From Trueperella bernardiae (GTDB lineage Bacteria; Actinomycetota; Actinomycetes; Actinomycetales; Actinomycetaceae): a stretch of DNA of 64,000 nt. Shown piece by piece: positions 1-8,400 of this stretch. The position numbers and the translations under genes were made by a program. The stretch's first letter is position 1; each line of letters opens with the position of its first letter. The stretch covers positions 1 through 64,000 of the forward strand of contig NZ_LNIZ01000009.1 of NCBI RefSeq assembly GCF_001469025.1. The letters run 5' to 3'. The notes below the pieces were generated by a model. It saw only the letters and a program-made list of their open reading frames with translations, searched no databases and was not told the DNA's origin.

Positions 1-446
1 AGCGGTCATCGTTACGTGCCTTTCGGTGAGATGTGGTAGTTGAGTCGAAGGTTACTGACGATGGCCGCCCCACTATTTCCGGGGCCCACCATCAGCAAGC
101 GTTACACCACACTAAGGGACGCAACCCCTTGGCCTACCTGCTCGAGTTGAGCCCCATTTTTGCGTCGTGCCACCACAGATTTTGCATCGAGGATTTCCCA
201 TTCCCTAATCCAAATCGATTCAAACCCCGACCTTACCGCGGAATATCAATCAAAAACCGGGATAAAACCAACACGACCTGGCCAACCAAGAACTCAAGTC
301 ACAACGAGTCCAACCCCCACCTTTCGGCTTTGTAGCAACGAAAGACAGCCCAAAAACCAACACAACCTGACCTATAAGACCAAAACGTCACCCACGTGGG
401 CAAAGCAAAAGGACGCTCACTTTGTATCAAAATGAACTTCCTAATG
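1..446. other. intergenic region with no supported gene
   Basis: This stretch is richer in A/T than the rest of the window. It has no reading frame with the codon bias of its neighbours. It holds two similar short segments, near 266-286 and 353-374, that both read roughly AAAACCAACACRACCTGRCC, which may be a small direct repeat. I see no RNA gene or recognisable promoter here. The stretch could be the upstream region of a gene lying before the window. Confidence 0.4.
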
Positions 447-476
447 GTGCTAGTAATCCCTAACGGGATTAAGCAC
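447..476. terminator. stem-loop, possible terminator
   Basis: The sequence GTGCT-AG-TAATCCC, loop TAAC, GGGATTA-AGCAC forms a 12-bp stem with a two-base bulge, followed on the plus strand by TATTTCG. It could end transcription entering from the left or back up the tRNA-Ala terminator. No supported gene lies immediately upstream on the plus strand. Confidence 0.4.
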
Positions 477-498
477 TATTTCGTCGTCCTTACTAATG

Positions 499-518
499 AA
501 AAAGCCCGAAGGCTTTTT
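499..518 (-). terminator. intrinsic terminator of tRNA-Ala
   Basis: The arms AAAAAGCC and GGCTTTTT flank the loop CGAA, giving an 8-bp stem whose 3' arm on the minus strand ends in a U run. It starts about 20 nt past the 3' end of the tRNA-Ala gene, in the right orientation to end that transcript. Confidence 0.75.
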
Positions 519-539
519 CACCGTTCGGACTCCTCATCG

Positions 540-612
540 TGGAGCTAAGGGGATTCGAACCCCTGACCTTCTCATTGCGAACGAGACGCGCTACCAACTG
601 CGCCATAGCCCC
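540..612 (-). tRNA. tRNA-Ala (anticodon CGC)
   Basis: Read on the minus strand, the gene folds into a full cloverleaf. The acceptor arms GGGGCTA and TAGCTCC pair over 7 bp, the D arm is present, the anticodon loop is TTCGCAA with anticodon CGC, and the T arm is GGGGTTCGAATCCCC. The discriminator base is A and CCA is not encoded. Anticodon CGC reads GCG, a common alanine codon in this G+C-rich sequence. Confidence 0.95.
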
Positions 613-675
613 TGACCAGATGATAGTAGCACTACTCGGCCGCCCTTCGCCCGTCCGCGACCGTAAAGTAGCTCA

Positions 676-1308
676 CTAAAGCCCGTGAGCCGTGGCGAAC
701 TCGGCCACCCGCGCGGCGAACGCCGCAGGCGCGTAGGCATACCAGTCTTCGGAGGCTTCCCTGGCTACGTCGCGTTCCCAGCCAGCACCCTGGAGCTCGG
801 TGGCACCCCGGGTCCCCACACTGTCCTTCTCCCCGGCGATCGCCACGCGCGGCACCCGCACCTGCGCCGCCGCCTTGCGCTCATCGAGTCCGACCAGCCC
901 AGCAAGATACGTCCCCATCTGCTCCGACGTCACCGCCGTCGGCCCCTTCCGTCGCATCACCGCGCCCACCTGCAACCGCATCGACTCCCCACGCCGCAAC
1001 GCCAGCCTCGGCCCTGAAACGAAGACCCCGGCCACCCGGCCCGGGTGCTCGACCGCGTAATGGATCGCGGGAATCGCGCCGAGCCCTTCGGCTACCACGA
1101 TCACGGGCTCTTCCAGGCCCATCATCGCCAGGTCGCGGTTGATGTGTGCGGCCATGGCGTGGCGGTGGGCGTCGGCGTCGGAACCGACGCGCGCCGCGGC
1201 GAAGAGGTCGGGCGCCACGACAGCCCACGCGGGCGGCAAGTGGTCAGCGACCGGCCGCCATACCTCGGGCGTGTGGGCGTGGCCGTGAATGAAGGCGACG
1301 GCCGTCAT
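676..1308 (-). CDS. alpha/beta-hydrolase-fold protein lacking the catalytic nucleophile
   Basis: This 210-residue protein has the general layout of a small alpha/beta hydrolase: a first strand ending in FIHGH (oxyanion-hole region, residues 6-10), a second in VVAPDLF, and a nucleophile-elbow segment VVAEGLG at 71-77. In active members the central position of the elbow is Ser, Asp or Cys. Here it is Glu74, and no convincing histidine sits in a loop near the C-terminus. It may therefore be a binding protein or a dead enzyme. Its ATG overlaps the end of the GlpR-like gene by 4 bp, so the two are probably co-translated. The fold assignment is inference from motif layout. Confidence 0.7.
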   Translation of the reverse strand: MTAVAFIHGHAHTPEVWRPVADHLPPAWAVVAPDLFAAARVGSDADAHRHAMAAHINRDLAMMGLEEPVIVVAEGLGAIPAIHYAVEHPGRVAGVFVSGPRLALRRGESMRLQVGAVMRRKGPTAVTSEQMGTYLAGLVGLDERKAAAQVRVPRVAIAGEKDSVGTRGATELQGAGWERDVAREASEDWYAYAPAAFAARVAEFATAHGL

Positions 1309-2351
1309 GCCCGCCGGCGGTCGAGCAGCGCGTCCAGCGTGGAGCCACCGCCGAGCACGTCGGCACGGAACTCTTCATTGCCAGTCATGGCCGGTGCGGG
1401 GCTCGCCGCCTCGAGCGGCCCGTCCCCGATCCGCTCCCCCAGCCGGGTGGGGCGGAAGGGTACGTCGGCCACCGGCGCCTCGGGAGCCTCGTACGGCTTG
1501 ACCGTGCGCCGCACCGCCTTCAGCGTGTAGGACGGCACGTCGGCGGGGCGCTCCTCACGTTCGACGACGTCGACCCGCGCACTTACGACCTTCGCCGGAC
1601 GAGCCTTTCGGGCCGGGCGCGCTTCGACGGCGGGCACCTCCGCAGGCGCTTCCACGGCAGGCTCGGCCGCAGCCGCCTCAGCGGCACTCGCCGCGGCCAC
1701 TTCATCTTCACCAACCTCAGCCTCGGCCGCCTCGACCTCAGCCAAGCCAACTTCAGCCGCTTCCAGCTCCGCCGCCGGTCGAGCTGCCACGTAGTCGCGA
1801 ACACCCGCGCGCTTGGCCCGGCGCAACACCTTGTTGGCCTTGGCGATGCGCTCCTCGTCAGCGGCGTTGAGCACGGCCCAGGAGGAGACCAGGTAGCCGA
1901 CACCGAGCAAGTAGAGCCCGCCGACCGCCGTCGCCGCAATGGCAAACCCGGGAGCGAGGGACGTCAGCCCGACCGCCACCCACAGCGCCGCGGCCAGGAC
2001 CGCGAGCGCGGCGCCAGCCACGAGAGCGCGCTGCTGGTGAGCGCCACGGCGGGCGATGCGGGCGCGAGCACGTGAACGGTCGCGGGCGATGGCCCGCATC
2101 TTGGCTGCGTCGGAACCACGGGTGCCGCTCGGCCGAGTAGGTGTGCTCATTGTTCGCTCCGTCGTAAAGATCCTGCCGTGATCGCCGCCCTCTTGGCGCA
2201 GGGTCCGTTCGGTGATGAGCCTCAGGTCTTCTGAGTAGCGCTCACCGATTGGCGCGTCCGCGAAAACGGCTCTCCTTCGGGTGATCTGGGGGATGACGTA
2301 TGCCAGGAGGAACAGCGTTCCCATGGCGACAACTGCCCCTTCGATACCCAT
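1305..2351 (-). CDS. glpR: GlpR-like membrane receptor of the gephyrin-like protein Glp
   Basis: This 348-residue protein has a short hydrophobic N-terminal anchor (about residues 5-22), the conserved segment ERYSEDLRLI at 37-46, two further membrane segments near 110-130 and 134-158, a basic linker, and a long Ala/Glu-rich tail. In Corynebacterium, GlpR is the membrane partner that recruits the MoeA-like protein Glp to the divisome. The assignment here rests on the N-terminal pattern and on the glp-type gene directly upstream on the same strand. ATG 2351 is preferred because TAGCGT lies 6 nt upstream, a leaderless arrangement. A second ATG at 2150 with an SD-like GGAGCG could give a shorter form without the first anchor. 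Confidence 0.65.
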   Translation of the reverse strand: MGIEGAVVAMGTLFLLAYVIPQITRRRAVFADAPIGERYSEDLRLITERTLRQEGGDHGRIFTTERTMSTPTRPSGTRGSDAAKMRAIARDRSRARARIARRGAHQQRALVAGAALAVLAAALWVAVGLTSLAPGFAIAATAVGGLYLLGVGYLVSSWAVLNAADEERIAKANKVLRRAKRAGVRDYVAARPAAELEAAEVGLAEVEAAEAEVGEDEVAAASAAEAAAAEPAVEAPAEVPAVEARPARKARPAKVVSARVDVVEREERPADVPSYTLKAVRRTVKPYEAPEAPVADVPFRPTRLGERIGDGPLEAASPAPAMTGNEEFRADVLGGGSTLDALLDRRRA

Positions 2352-2357
2352 GGTCCA

Positions 2358-2363
2358 ACGCTA
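2358..2363 (-). promoter_or_regulatory. -10 hexamer TAGCGT of the GlpR-like gene
   Basis: Minus-strand TAGCGT ends 6 nt before ATG 2351, leaving no room for a ribosome binding site. This fits leaderless transcription and supports the long form of the protein. No -35 box is obvious. Confidence 0.4.
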
Positions 2364-2513
2364 TGACGAAAGCGGGAAGGGCGCGGCGAACCGGCGCTGG
2401 TGTGTTGCCCGTATCCTTGGATTAGCGCCATTTGTGACGAATTCAGACATCCTTCACATTGGCCACACCAGTCACGCCCGCCGGGCCCTCCGGCAGGCCT
2501 TCGGCGACCCCGG

Positions 2514-3728
2514 CTACCGCTCCCAGACGACGCACTCGAGCGTGTCACCCACCTGCACCGCCCGCTGCTCCTCCGGCACGATCGCCAAACAGTTCGCGGT
2601 GGCAAGCGCGGTCAGGAGCGGCCGGCCCGGGTCGCCAAGCGGCTCCACCCGGTAGCCCTCGTGCGGATTGCCGACGACGCGCGCCCGCACGAACTCTCGC
2701 AGGCCCTCCGGCGATTCCCATCCCTTTTCCACGACGGCGCGGATCGAGCGCCGGTTGATCGAGGAGTAGCCGGCCATGTGGCGAAGCGCAGGTCGGATGA
2801 AGACCTCGAAGGCCGTCATCGCGGCCACGGGCGAGCCAGGCAGGCAGAACACGGTGGTCTCCCCTTCCAGGCGGCCGACCCCGAGCTGGCGGCCCGGCGC
2901 CATCGCCACGTTGTCGAAGCGGACCGTGCCGAGAGGGGAAAGCACCTCTTTGAGGGTGTCGCCGCCGCCGTAGGACAGGCCGCCGGTGGTGATGATGATG
3001 TCGGCGCGGACCAGCTGGTCTTCGAGCAGTTCGCGCAGCTCGCGCTTGTCGTCGCTCACGCCGCCCACGCGGAAAACCTCGGCGCCGGCATCGCGAATCG
3101 CGCTGGAGAGAGCGTGGGAGTTGGCATCGTAGATCTTGCCGCGGGTGGCGGGCATGCCGGGCTCTTGCAGCTCATCGCCGATGGCCATGACCACGACGCG
3201 CGGGGCGGGGTGGACCATGACGGTGGAGTGCCCGGCGGAGGCGAGCACCGCGACCTGGCGCGACCCGATACGCACGCCCGCCCGTAGCAGCACCTCACCG
3301 GCGGCAAAATCTTCGGACTGGCGGCGAATGTTCTCGCCTTCGCGCGTGCCCGCGAAGAAACGCACCTCGGCCCTGCCCTGGTCCGTGGCCTCGATCGGGA
3401 TGACGGCGTCCGCCCCCGCAGGCAGCACCGCACCCGAGGAAATGCGCACGGTTGTGCGCTCCACCATCGCCGTGGGATCCACCGTGTCGGCACGGACCTC
3501 CTCGAGCATCGGCAAGGTGACCGGGTTGTCGCGGCTGGCGCCATCGACGTCGGCGACCCGCACCGCATACCCGTCCCGCGCCGCCAAATCCGCCTGCGGA
3601 ACATCGACAAGGGAACGCACGTCCTCGGCGAGAACGCACCCCACGGCGTCGCCAAGCGCCACGGCAAACGGCGGCAGCGGCTGGGCCACCGCGAGGCATT
3701 CGGCAAGGTGGTCGGCAACAGACTTCAT
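2514..3728 (-). CDS. glp: gephyrin-like molybdotransferase Glp / MoeA family
   Basis: This 404-residue protein has the complete MoeA/gephyrin architecture: an N-terminal region with DGYAV at 52-56, SSGAVLPAGADAVI at 97-110 and GENIR at 131-135; a MoCF/MogA-like domain with GDEL at 184-187, YDANS at 200-204, TTGGLSYGGGD at 247-257 and LPGSP at 296-300; and a C-terminal MoeA domain. The family inserts molybdate into molybdopterin, but the actinobacterial Glp branch was recruited to cell division with GlpR. No other molybdenum-cofactor gene is in the window and a GlpR-like gene lies next to it, which favours the Glp reading. The start has a strong SD, GAGGAGG. Confidence 0.8.
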   Translation of the reverse strand: MKSVADHLAECLAVAQPLPPFAVALGDAVGCVLAEDVRSLVDVPQADLAARDGYAVRVADVDGASRDNPVTLPMLEEVRADTVDPTAMVERTTVRISSGAVLPAGADAVIPIEATDQGRAEVRFFAGTREGENIRRQSEDFAAGEVLLRAGVRIGSRQVAVLASAGHSTVMVHPAPRVVVMAIGDELQEPGMPATRGKIYDANSHALSSAIRDAGAEVFRVGGVSDDKRELRELLEDQLVRADIIITTGGLSYGGGDTLKEVLSPLGTVRFDNVAMAPGRQLGVGRLEGETTVFCLPGSPVAAMTAFEVFIRPALRHMAGYSSINRRSIRAVVEKGWESPEGLREFVRARVVGNPHEGYRVEPLGDPGRPLLTALATANCLAIVPEEQRAVQVGDTLECVVWER

Positions 3729-3798
3729 CGGGCCTCCTCTAGATTAAGACCAGTTTACCCAAGAGCGTAGCTTCCCCGGGCACTTCTTCCTTTCATGG

Positions 3799-3804
3799 AA
3801 GAAT
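3799..3804 (+). promoter_or_regulatory. -10 hexamer AAGAAT before the cyclo-ligase start
   Basis: AAGAAT ends 6 nt before ATG 3811. It overlaps the 3' arm of a small stem-loop (TTCTTCC 3784-3790 with GGAAGAA 3797-3803). The spacing matches other probable leaderless starts in this window. Confidence 0.3.
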
Positions 3805-3810
3805 GGGGGC

Positions 3811-4458
3811 ATGTCAATCTCCCCGTTGAGCATTCCCGACATCGCCGACGTCGAGGTCGAGGAAGCCAAGCAGGTCCTGCGTGCCGCGGTCCGCGAGCAC
3901 CGCAAGCAGCGTTCAAAACGCAAGCTCGCCGAGCTGGCCGAGGTCTGGGTTCCCACAGTGATGGACTTCGTGGGCGAGCGTGAGCTTGTCGCGTGCTACG
4001 TGTCCACGAACGCCGAACCGTCCACCGCATTCGTCCTCACCGCACTTCACGACGCCGGCAAGCGCGTCCTCCTGCCCAAGCTCGGCCCGGGCCTTTCACG
4101 CGCCTGGGGATACTTCGAGCCCGGTACGGAGCTGGTGAACATGGCGCCCGGGCGGCCGCCGGAACCCGAAGGCGAGGCCTTCGACAACTCGATCCTGGCG
4201 GGCGTGGACGCGATGATCCTGCCTGCGCTGGCGCTCTCGCGCAACGGCGCGCGGCTTGGCCAAGGCGGTGGCTGGTATGACCGGGCGCTCAAGCAGACGA
4301 CCCCGCAGGCGGCCGTGGGCGCGATGATTTTTGCGGACGAATTGCTTGACGTGTCGATCCCGCAGGACGACATGGACGTGCGGGTGCCATACGCCATCTT
4401 CCCCACCGAGATCGTCCCCACTGAGGCCGCGGGCCAGACTTTTCCACAGCATCTCTAA
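3811..4458 (+). CDS. 5-formyltetrahydrofolate cyclo-ligase
   Basis: This 215-residue protein matches the 5-FTHF cyclo-ligase (MTHFS) family, which uses ATP to convert 5-formyl-THF to 5,10-methenyl-THF in one-carbon metabolism. The diagnostic motif RLGQGGGWYDRAL lies at about residues 149-161, preceded by VDAMILPALALSRNG, and the basic N-terminal region RAAVREHRKQRSKRK is also typical. It is divergently transcribed from the glp-like gene. In other actinobacteria this gene is often a neighbour of glp and glpR, which supports the assignment of all three. Confidence 0.9.
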   Translation: MSISPLSIPDIADVEVEEAKQVLRAAVREHRKQRSKRKLAELAEVWVPTVMDFVGERELVACYVSTNAEPSTAFVLTALHDAGKRVLLPKLGPGLSRAWGYFEPGTELVNMAPGRPPEPEGEAFDNSILAGVDAMILPALALSRNGARLGQGGGWYDRALKQTTPQAAVGAMIFADELLDVSIPQDDMDVRVPYAIFPTEIVPTEAAGQTFPQHL

Positions 4459-4514
4459 CGGGGGTGCCATCCACATTTAGCCGCTAACTCGGCGGTTTGC
4501 GCGGGGCGACTTGG

Positions 4515-4520
4515 CACAAT
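4515..4520 (+). promoter_or_regulatory. -10 hexamer CACAAT before the SAF-domain gene
   Basis: CACAAT ends 7 nt before ATG 4528, with no SD sequence between. A TTTGCG at 4495 could be a -35 element, but its 14-nt spacing is short. Confidence 0.35.
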
Positions 4521-4527
4521 CGGGTGC

Positions 4528-5184
4528 ATGAAGATCACGCGCGCACCCTCCTCGTCCCGCACCACACCCATCCGGGCGCTCATGTGGCGCTGGAGGTGGG
4601 TGGGCATGGCCCTCTTCGCCGTCCTCGCGATCCAGGCGCTGCTGCCCGAGAAGGAGGAGCCGCCCGCGTTCGCCACCGTGGTGGCCGCCCGGCCGCTCTC
4701 CGGCGGGGAGCGCGTTCAAGACGGCGACGTGCGGGTGGTCAGCTTTGCCGAGGAGCTGCCCGATGTGGCACGGGAGGCCGAGCTGGTGGTCGGCGAGTTC
4801 GTGGTGGCGCCCGTTGCCGAGGGCGCCCCTGTCTTCACGTCCAACCTGCTCTCCTCCGAGTTCCTCGGGCGTGCGCCCGCGGGGACCGTGATCGCCGCGC
4901 TGCCCGTCGCCGACGCCGGGGGCCTCGCCATCCTCCAACCCGGCGTGACGGTGAACCTCTACAGCCCGCCCGACGAGTTCACCGACGGCGCCGCCACCCT
5001 CCTCGCCCGGGACGTACTCGTGGCCGGCATTGCCCACGAGAAGGGCACCAGCACGTTCCTCGGCACCACCGAGGACACGCGCGTGTTCTACCTGGCCGTC
5101 CCGGAAAAGGAGATCCACAAAGTGATCGGGGCGTCCACGCGGGCGCCCCTGCACGCCGTGCTCTCCGGGCCCGCTAGCGGTTAG
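4528..5184 (+). CDS. SAF-domain membrane-anchored protein (CpaB/RcpC-like)
   Basis: This 218-residue protein has a basic N-terminus, one membrane anchor (about residues 25-40), and an extracytoplasmic region starting with VVAARPLSGGERVQDGDVRV, which matches the SAF fold (about 50-115). A beta-rich segment follows. SAF proteins of this size include CpaB/RcpC homologues in Flp/Tad pilus assembly and other cell-surface proteins. No pilus genes are in the window, so a pilus role is not supported. Its stop codon overlaps the convergent stop of the next gene at 5181-5184. Confidence 0.65.
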   Translation: MKITRAPSSSRTTPIRALMWRWRWVGMALFAVLAIQALLPEKEEPPAFATVVAARPLSGGERVQDGDVRVVSFAEELPDVAREAELVVGEFVVAPVAEGAPVFTSNLLSSEFLGRAPAGTVIAALPVADAGGLAILQPGVTVNLYSPPDEFTDGAATLLARDVLVAGIAHEKGTSTFLGTTEDTRVFYLAVPEKEIHKVIGASTRAPLHAVLSGPASG

Positions 5185-5489
5185 AGCTTGCCAAAATGTG
5201 GGGGTACTTCGTTCAGGATTTCCTGGTCGCGGGCACTGAGCCAGGGCGCGGGCTGCTTGGCCTTGCCCTTGGGATCGCGGGGCTTGTGGCTGGCTGGCTT
5301 GCGACCGGATGGGTGCTGCTCGCGCGCGGGCTGTTTGGCGTCGCTGGCGTGCAAAACCTCCTCAACCGATGCGAACTCACCTGCCGCGATCCGCTTCGCA
5401 TCCACCTGCGAGACCATGACGACGCGGCGGGAGCCACGACGCCGCACCGGCTTACCCGCCTGGCTCACCGCGTCGTCCATATCAGTCAT
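5181..5489 (-). CDS. small basic hypothetical protein
   Basis: This 102-residue protein is hydrophilic and basic. It has a folded-looking N-terminal part (RRVVMVSQVDAKRIAAGEF), a Lys/Pro/Arg-rich linker, and a C-terminal segment ending LSARDQEILNEVPPHFGKL. I do not recognise the family. It begins inside the end of the giant DUF4011-like gene (8-nt overlap), so the two are probably translationally coupled and may work together. There is no signal peptide and no cysteine. Confidence 0.6.
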   Translation of the reverse strand: MTDMDDAVSQAGKPVRRRGSRRVVMVSQVDAKRIAAGEFASVEEVLHASDAKQPAREQHPSGRKPASHKPRDPKGKAKQPAPWLSARDQEILNEVPPHFGKL

Positions 5490-8400
5490 TATCGCCGCTT
5501 AGGAAGGGGTCCTCATCACCGAGATCTAGATCATCCGTCCGCTCTTCCACGATCTCATAGTCCACCGGGGCGAACAGGGGATCGTCGGGGGCCGTGGCCG
5601 GCTTTTCGTGAGCGGTCGGCTCCTCCTCGGTCATCTCCTCCACAGCCGGTTCGTCTACCGGTTCATCGGTCGGCTCGTCTGCCGGCTCATCGGCCGGTTC
5701 TTCGGCTACCGATCCAGGTGCCGGTTCGTCGACGCCGTGCTCCGGCTCTTCGCCGACGGTCACCTGGGACTCTGCCAAGGACTCCGGCTCGGCCACCTCC
5801 ACAATTAGGTCCTGAGCGGGATCTTCGGACTGCTCGGCGGCGAGCTCAACCACAGCCACCTCTTCGGCAACCGGCTCGGCAGCCGTTTCAGCAACCACTT
5901 CGGCCGCGGCCTCAGGCGCCACGTATGCGGATGCCTCCACGGCCACGCCAACCAGGCCCGAGCGCCGGGCCACGTTGCGCAGGATCACGTCCACCTGCTC
6001 CCCGCGCCGGGTGATGCCTAGCTCGGAACGTAGGTCGTGGACGAAGTCATCCTCGCCGCGGACGAGGCCATCGGAGGCGATCCAGGCGGTCATGTCGTCG
6101 AGCTGGTCGTCGGAGTAGGCGGCCAGGCTAAGGCCCGGGACCACCTCGGGGCGAGGTCCGCGCGGCCGCGCCACGCGGACCGGCTCGGCATCAGCGCCCG
6201 TTGCCGCCACGGCACCGGCACCGATTGCCGCGCGAGGCCCGATGCTCGTCGTCAGTTCGTCGCTGCGCTCGGGGTCGCGGACCGCAGTGCCGTCGTCGTC
6301 GACGATCGGGACCTGGACGGGCGCGCCCGGCGTGCCAAAGCTGGCCATGAGCAACGCCTCGATGGCGTCAGCCTGCCCGGCGGGATCGATGAAGAGGGAA
6401 CTGGAGAAGGTTTGGAACACGGACCAGCCGTGCGCCTGAAGGGTCTCGATCCAGAAGCGGTCGCGGCGGCGCAGGGAGCGCTCGGCCACGTACGCCTCGT
6501 CATCGAGCACCACGGCCACGGTGAACCGGCCGTCCTTGCCCACCGCCAACGGGATGCGCGGGCACCCCTCGTAGCCGTAGTCGGCGCGAGTCTGCCAGCC
6601 GCGGGCGCCCAAGCGCTGGGCGACGTCGGCGAGGAGCGGGGTGACGGCGTCGTCGAAGGTGGCGCTGACGTCGGCGCCGGCGGAGTTCTCGATCAAGCGA
6701 GCGAGCAGCTTGGGGCCGGGCGTGGAGACGCGGCGCGTGTCGATATCACCCGGCCCGAGCGCGGAGATGATCGTCAGGTCGGAGCCAGCGGCGGCGATCG
6801 TGTCGATGAGGCCGGCCAGGCCGGCCGGGGTGGCGAGCGCGCCGAAGGTGTGCAGCACGCGCCCGTGCACGGTCTTGCCATAGCCGACCGAGAGGATCAC
6901 GTGGTCGTAGCGCAGGCCGGCGGCCCGCGTGATGTCGGTGATGACGAAGTCCTTCAGCCGGTGCACGTCGCTCGAATCGGCGGCCACCAGCGCGTCGCGG
7001 ATACGGCTCGCGTGTAGCACCGACAGGGCGATCACGGCGAGGGTCTCCCCCGGGCGCGCCACAGCGTGCTCGATGACGGCGTCCACCACCGCCTCGACCT
7101 CCACCTGCGTGGACTCCACCGCGCCGTCCCCGGAAATCCCCGGAACACCACGCCCGTCCACGTAGATGAGCCGCGATTCACGGCTCGCACGCACGGACGG
7201 GATCGCCGAGAGCTCGTAGCCGATCTCCTTCAGCGCATGGGCCGACAGCGCGTCATGCTCGGCGCGCAACGTGGGCAGGGTGGCCACGGGCAGCACCTCG
7301 TCGAAGACCCGCACTGCCTCGGCGTCGGGCCGGCGCAGGTCGCTCACCACCACGGCCTGGCGGCCGCGCATCATCGGGGAGATCAGCGGCGCCACCAAGT
7401 CGGTGGCCTCCACGAGTACCAGGTCCGCCCACGGCATCGGCGGGATGAACTCGGCCAGCACGTTCGGCGGGACCACCCACACGGGCCGCGCACTCTGCAC
7501 GAGCCGGGAGTAGGTGGCAATCGCGTCACGCAGGCCGGACAGGCCCTGCTCGGCCAGGATCTCATCCAGGCGGAGCGTGTCCTGGCGGCGCGACTGCATC
7601 GCCTCACGCGCGTTATTCACCACCGCGCGTAGCACCGGCCCCCACAGGGTGCGGGTATGGGCGCAGTCGAGCTGGCGGAAACGGTCAAGGAGGCGGGTGA
7701 GGTCGCTCGGGCCGAAGCTGGCCACGGCCGGGGTGGTGCGGATCATCTCCTCGAAGACCGCGCTCGTGAAGGCAAGGTCAAGCTCGGCCGCGATCCTCGC
7801 TGGTGCCACCTGCCGGTTCGCTATATCCTCGATGAACTCGCCCAATCCACGCTCGCGCAGCGAGGCCAACGTGGCGTTGCGTTCGGGCAGGGTGGCCATG
7901 TGTCCGGCGTCGGCAACAAGCGCCGCGAGCCGAGCCTGCAGGGAGTCGAAGTCCATGTCGAGCAGCGACTCGCCGCCAAGGTACGACTGTAACGATTCCA
8001 GGTCGCGCTGCACCTCGGAGCGGGTGGCGCGGATCTGAGTGAGGCCGTCGGGGAGGGTGGGCCAGCCGCCCTCCGGGCTGTAGCGGCGCCACACCTCGCG
8101 GCGCTGCTGCACCTTGAGCAGCTCCTCGTGCAGAGTGGCCGTGGACTCACCGGGCCGGACCATGTCGAGCGCCTGCTTGCGGTAGCGCCGCCGGTCGGAC
8201 ATCTTCATGGAGTGCCCGTGCGCCTCGCGCCACTGCTTGGGCGCGGTGGCGATCGCCAGGTTCATCGGCGAGGTCTCGAAGACCACCGGCAAGAACGTGT
8301 CGAGGGAGTCGGCGATGCCGTCGAGCACGTCGATCTGCTCGAACCATTCCCCGAGCGTCTTGGGCTGCTTCATTGCGGTTTCGCCCGCCGAGCGCGAGGA

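Noticed and set aside
33-435. Two overlapping open frames of 100 and 91 residues at the left edge
   Set aside because: Neither has the codon bias of the neighbours, a convincing start signal or any recognisable motif, and the two overlap in different frames of an A/T-richer gap.
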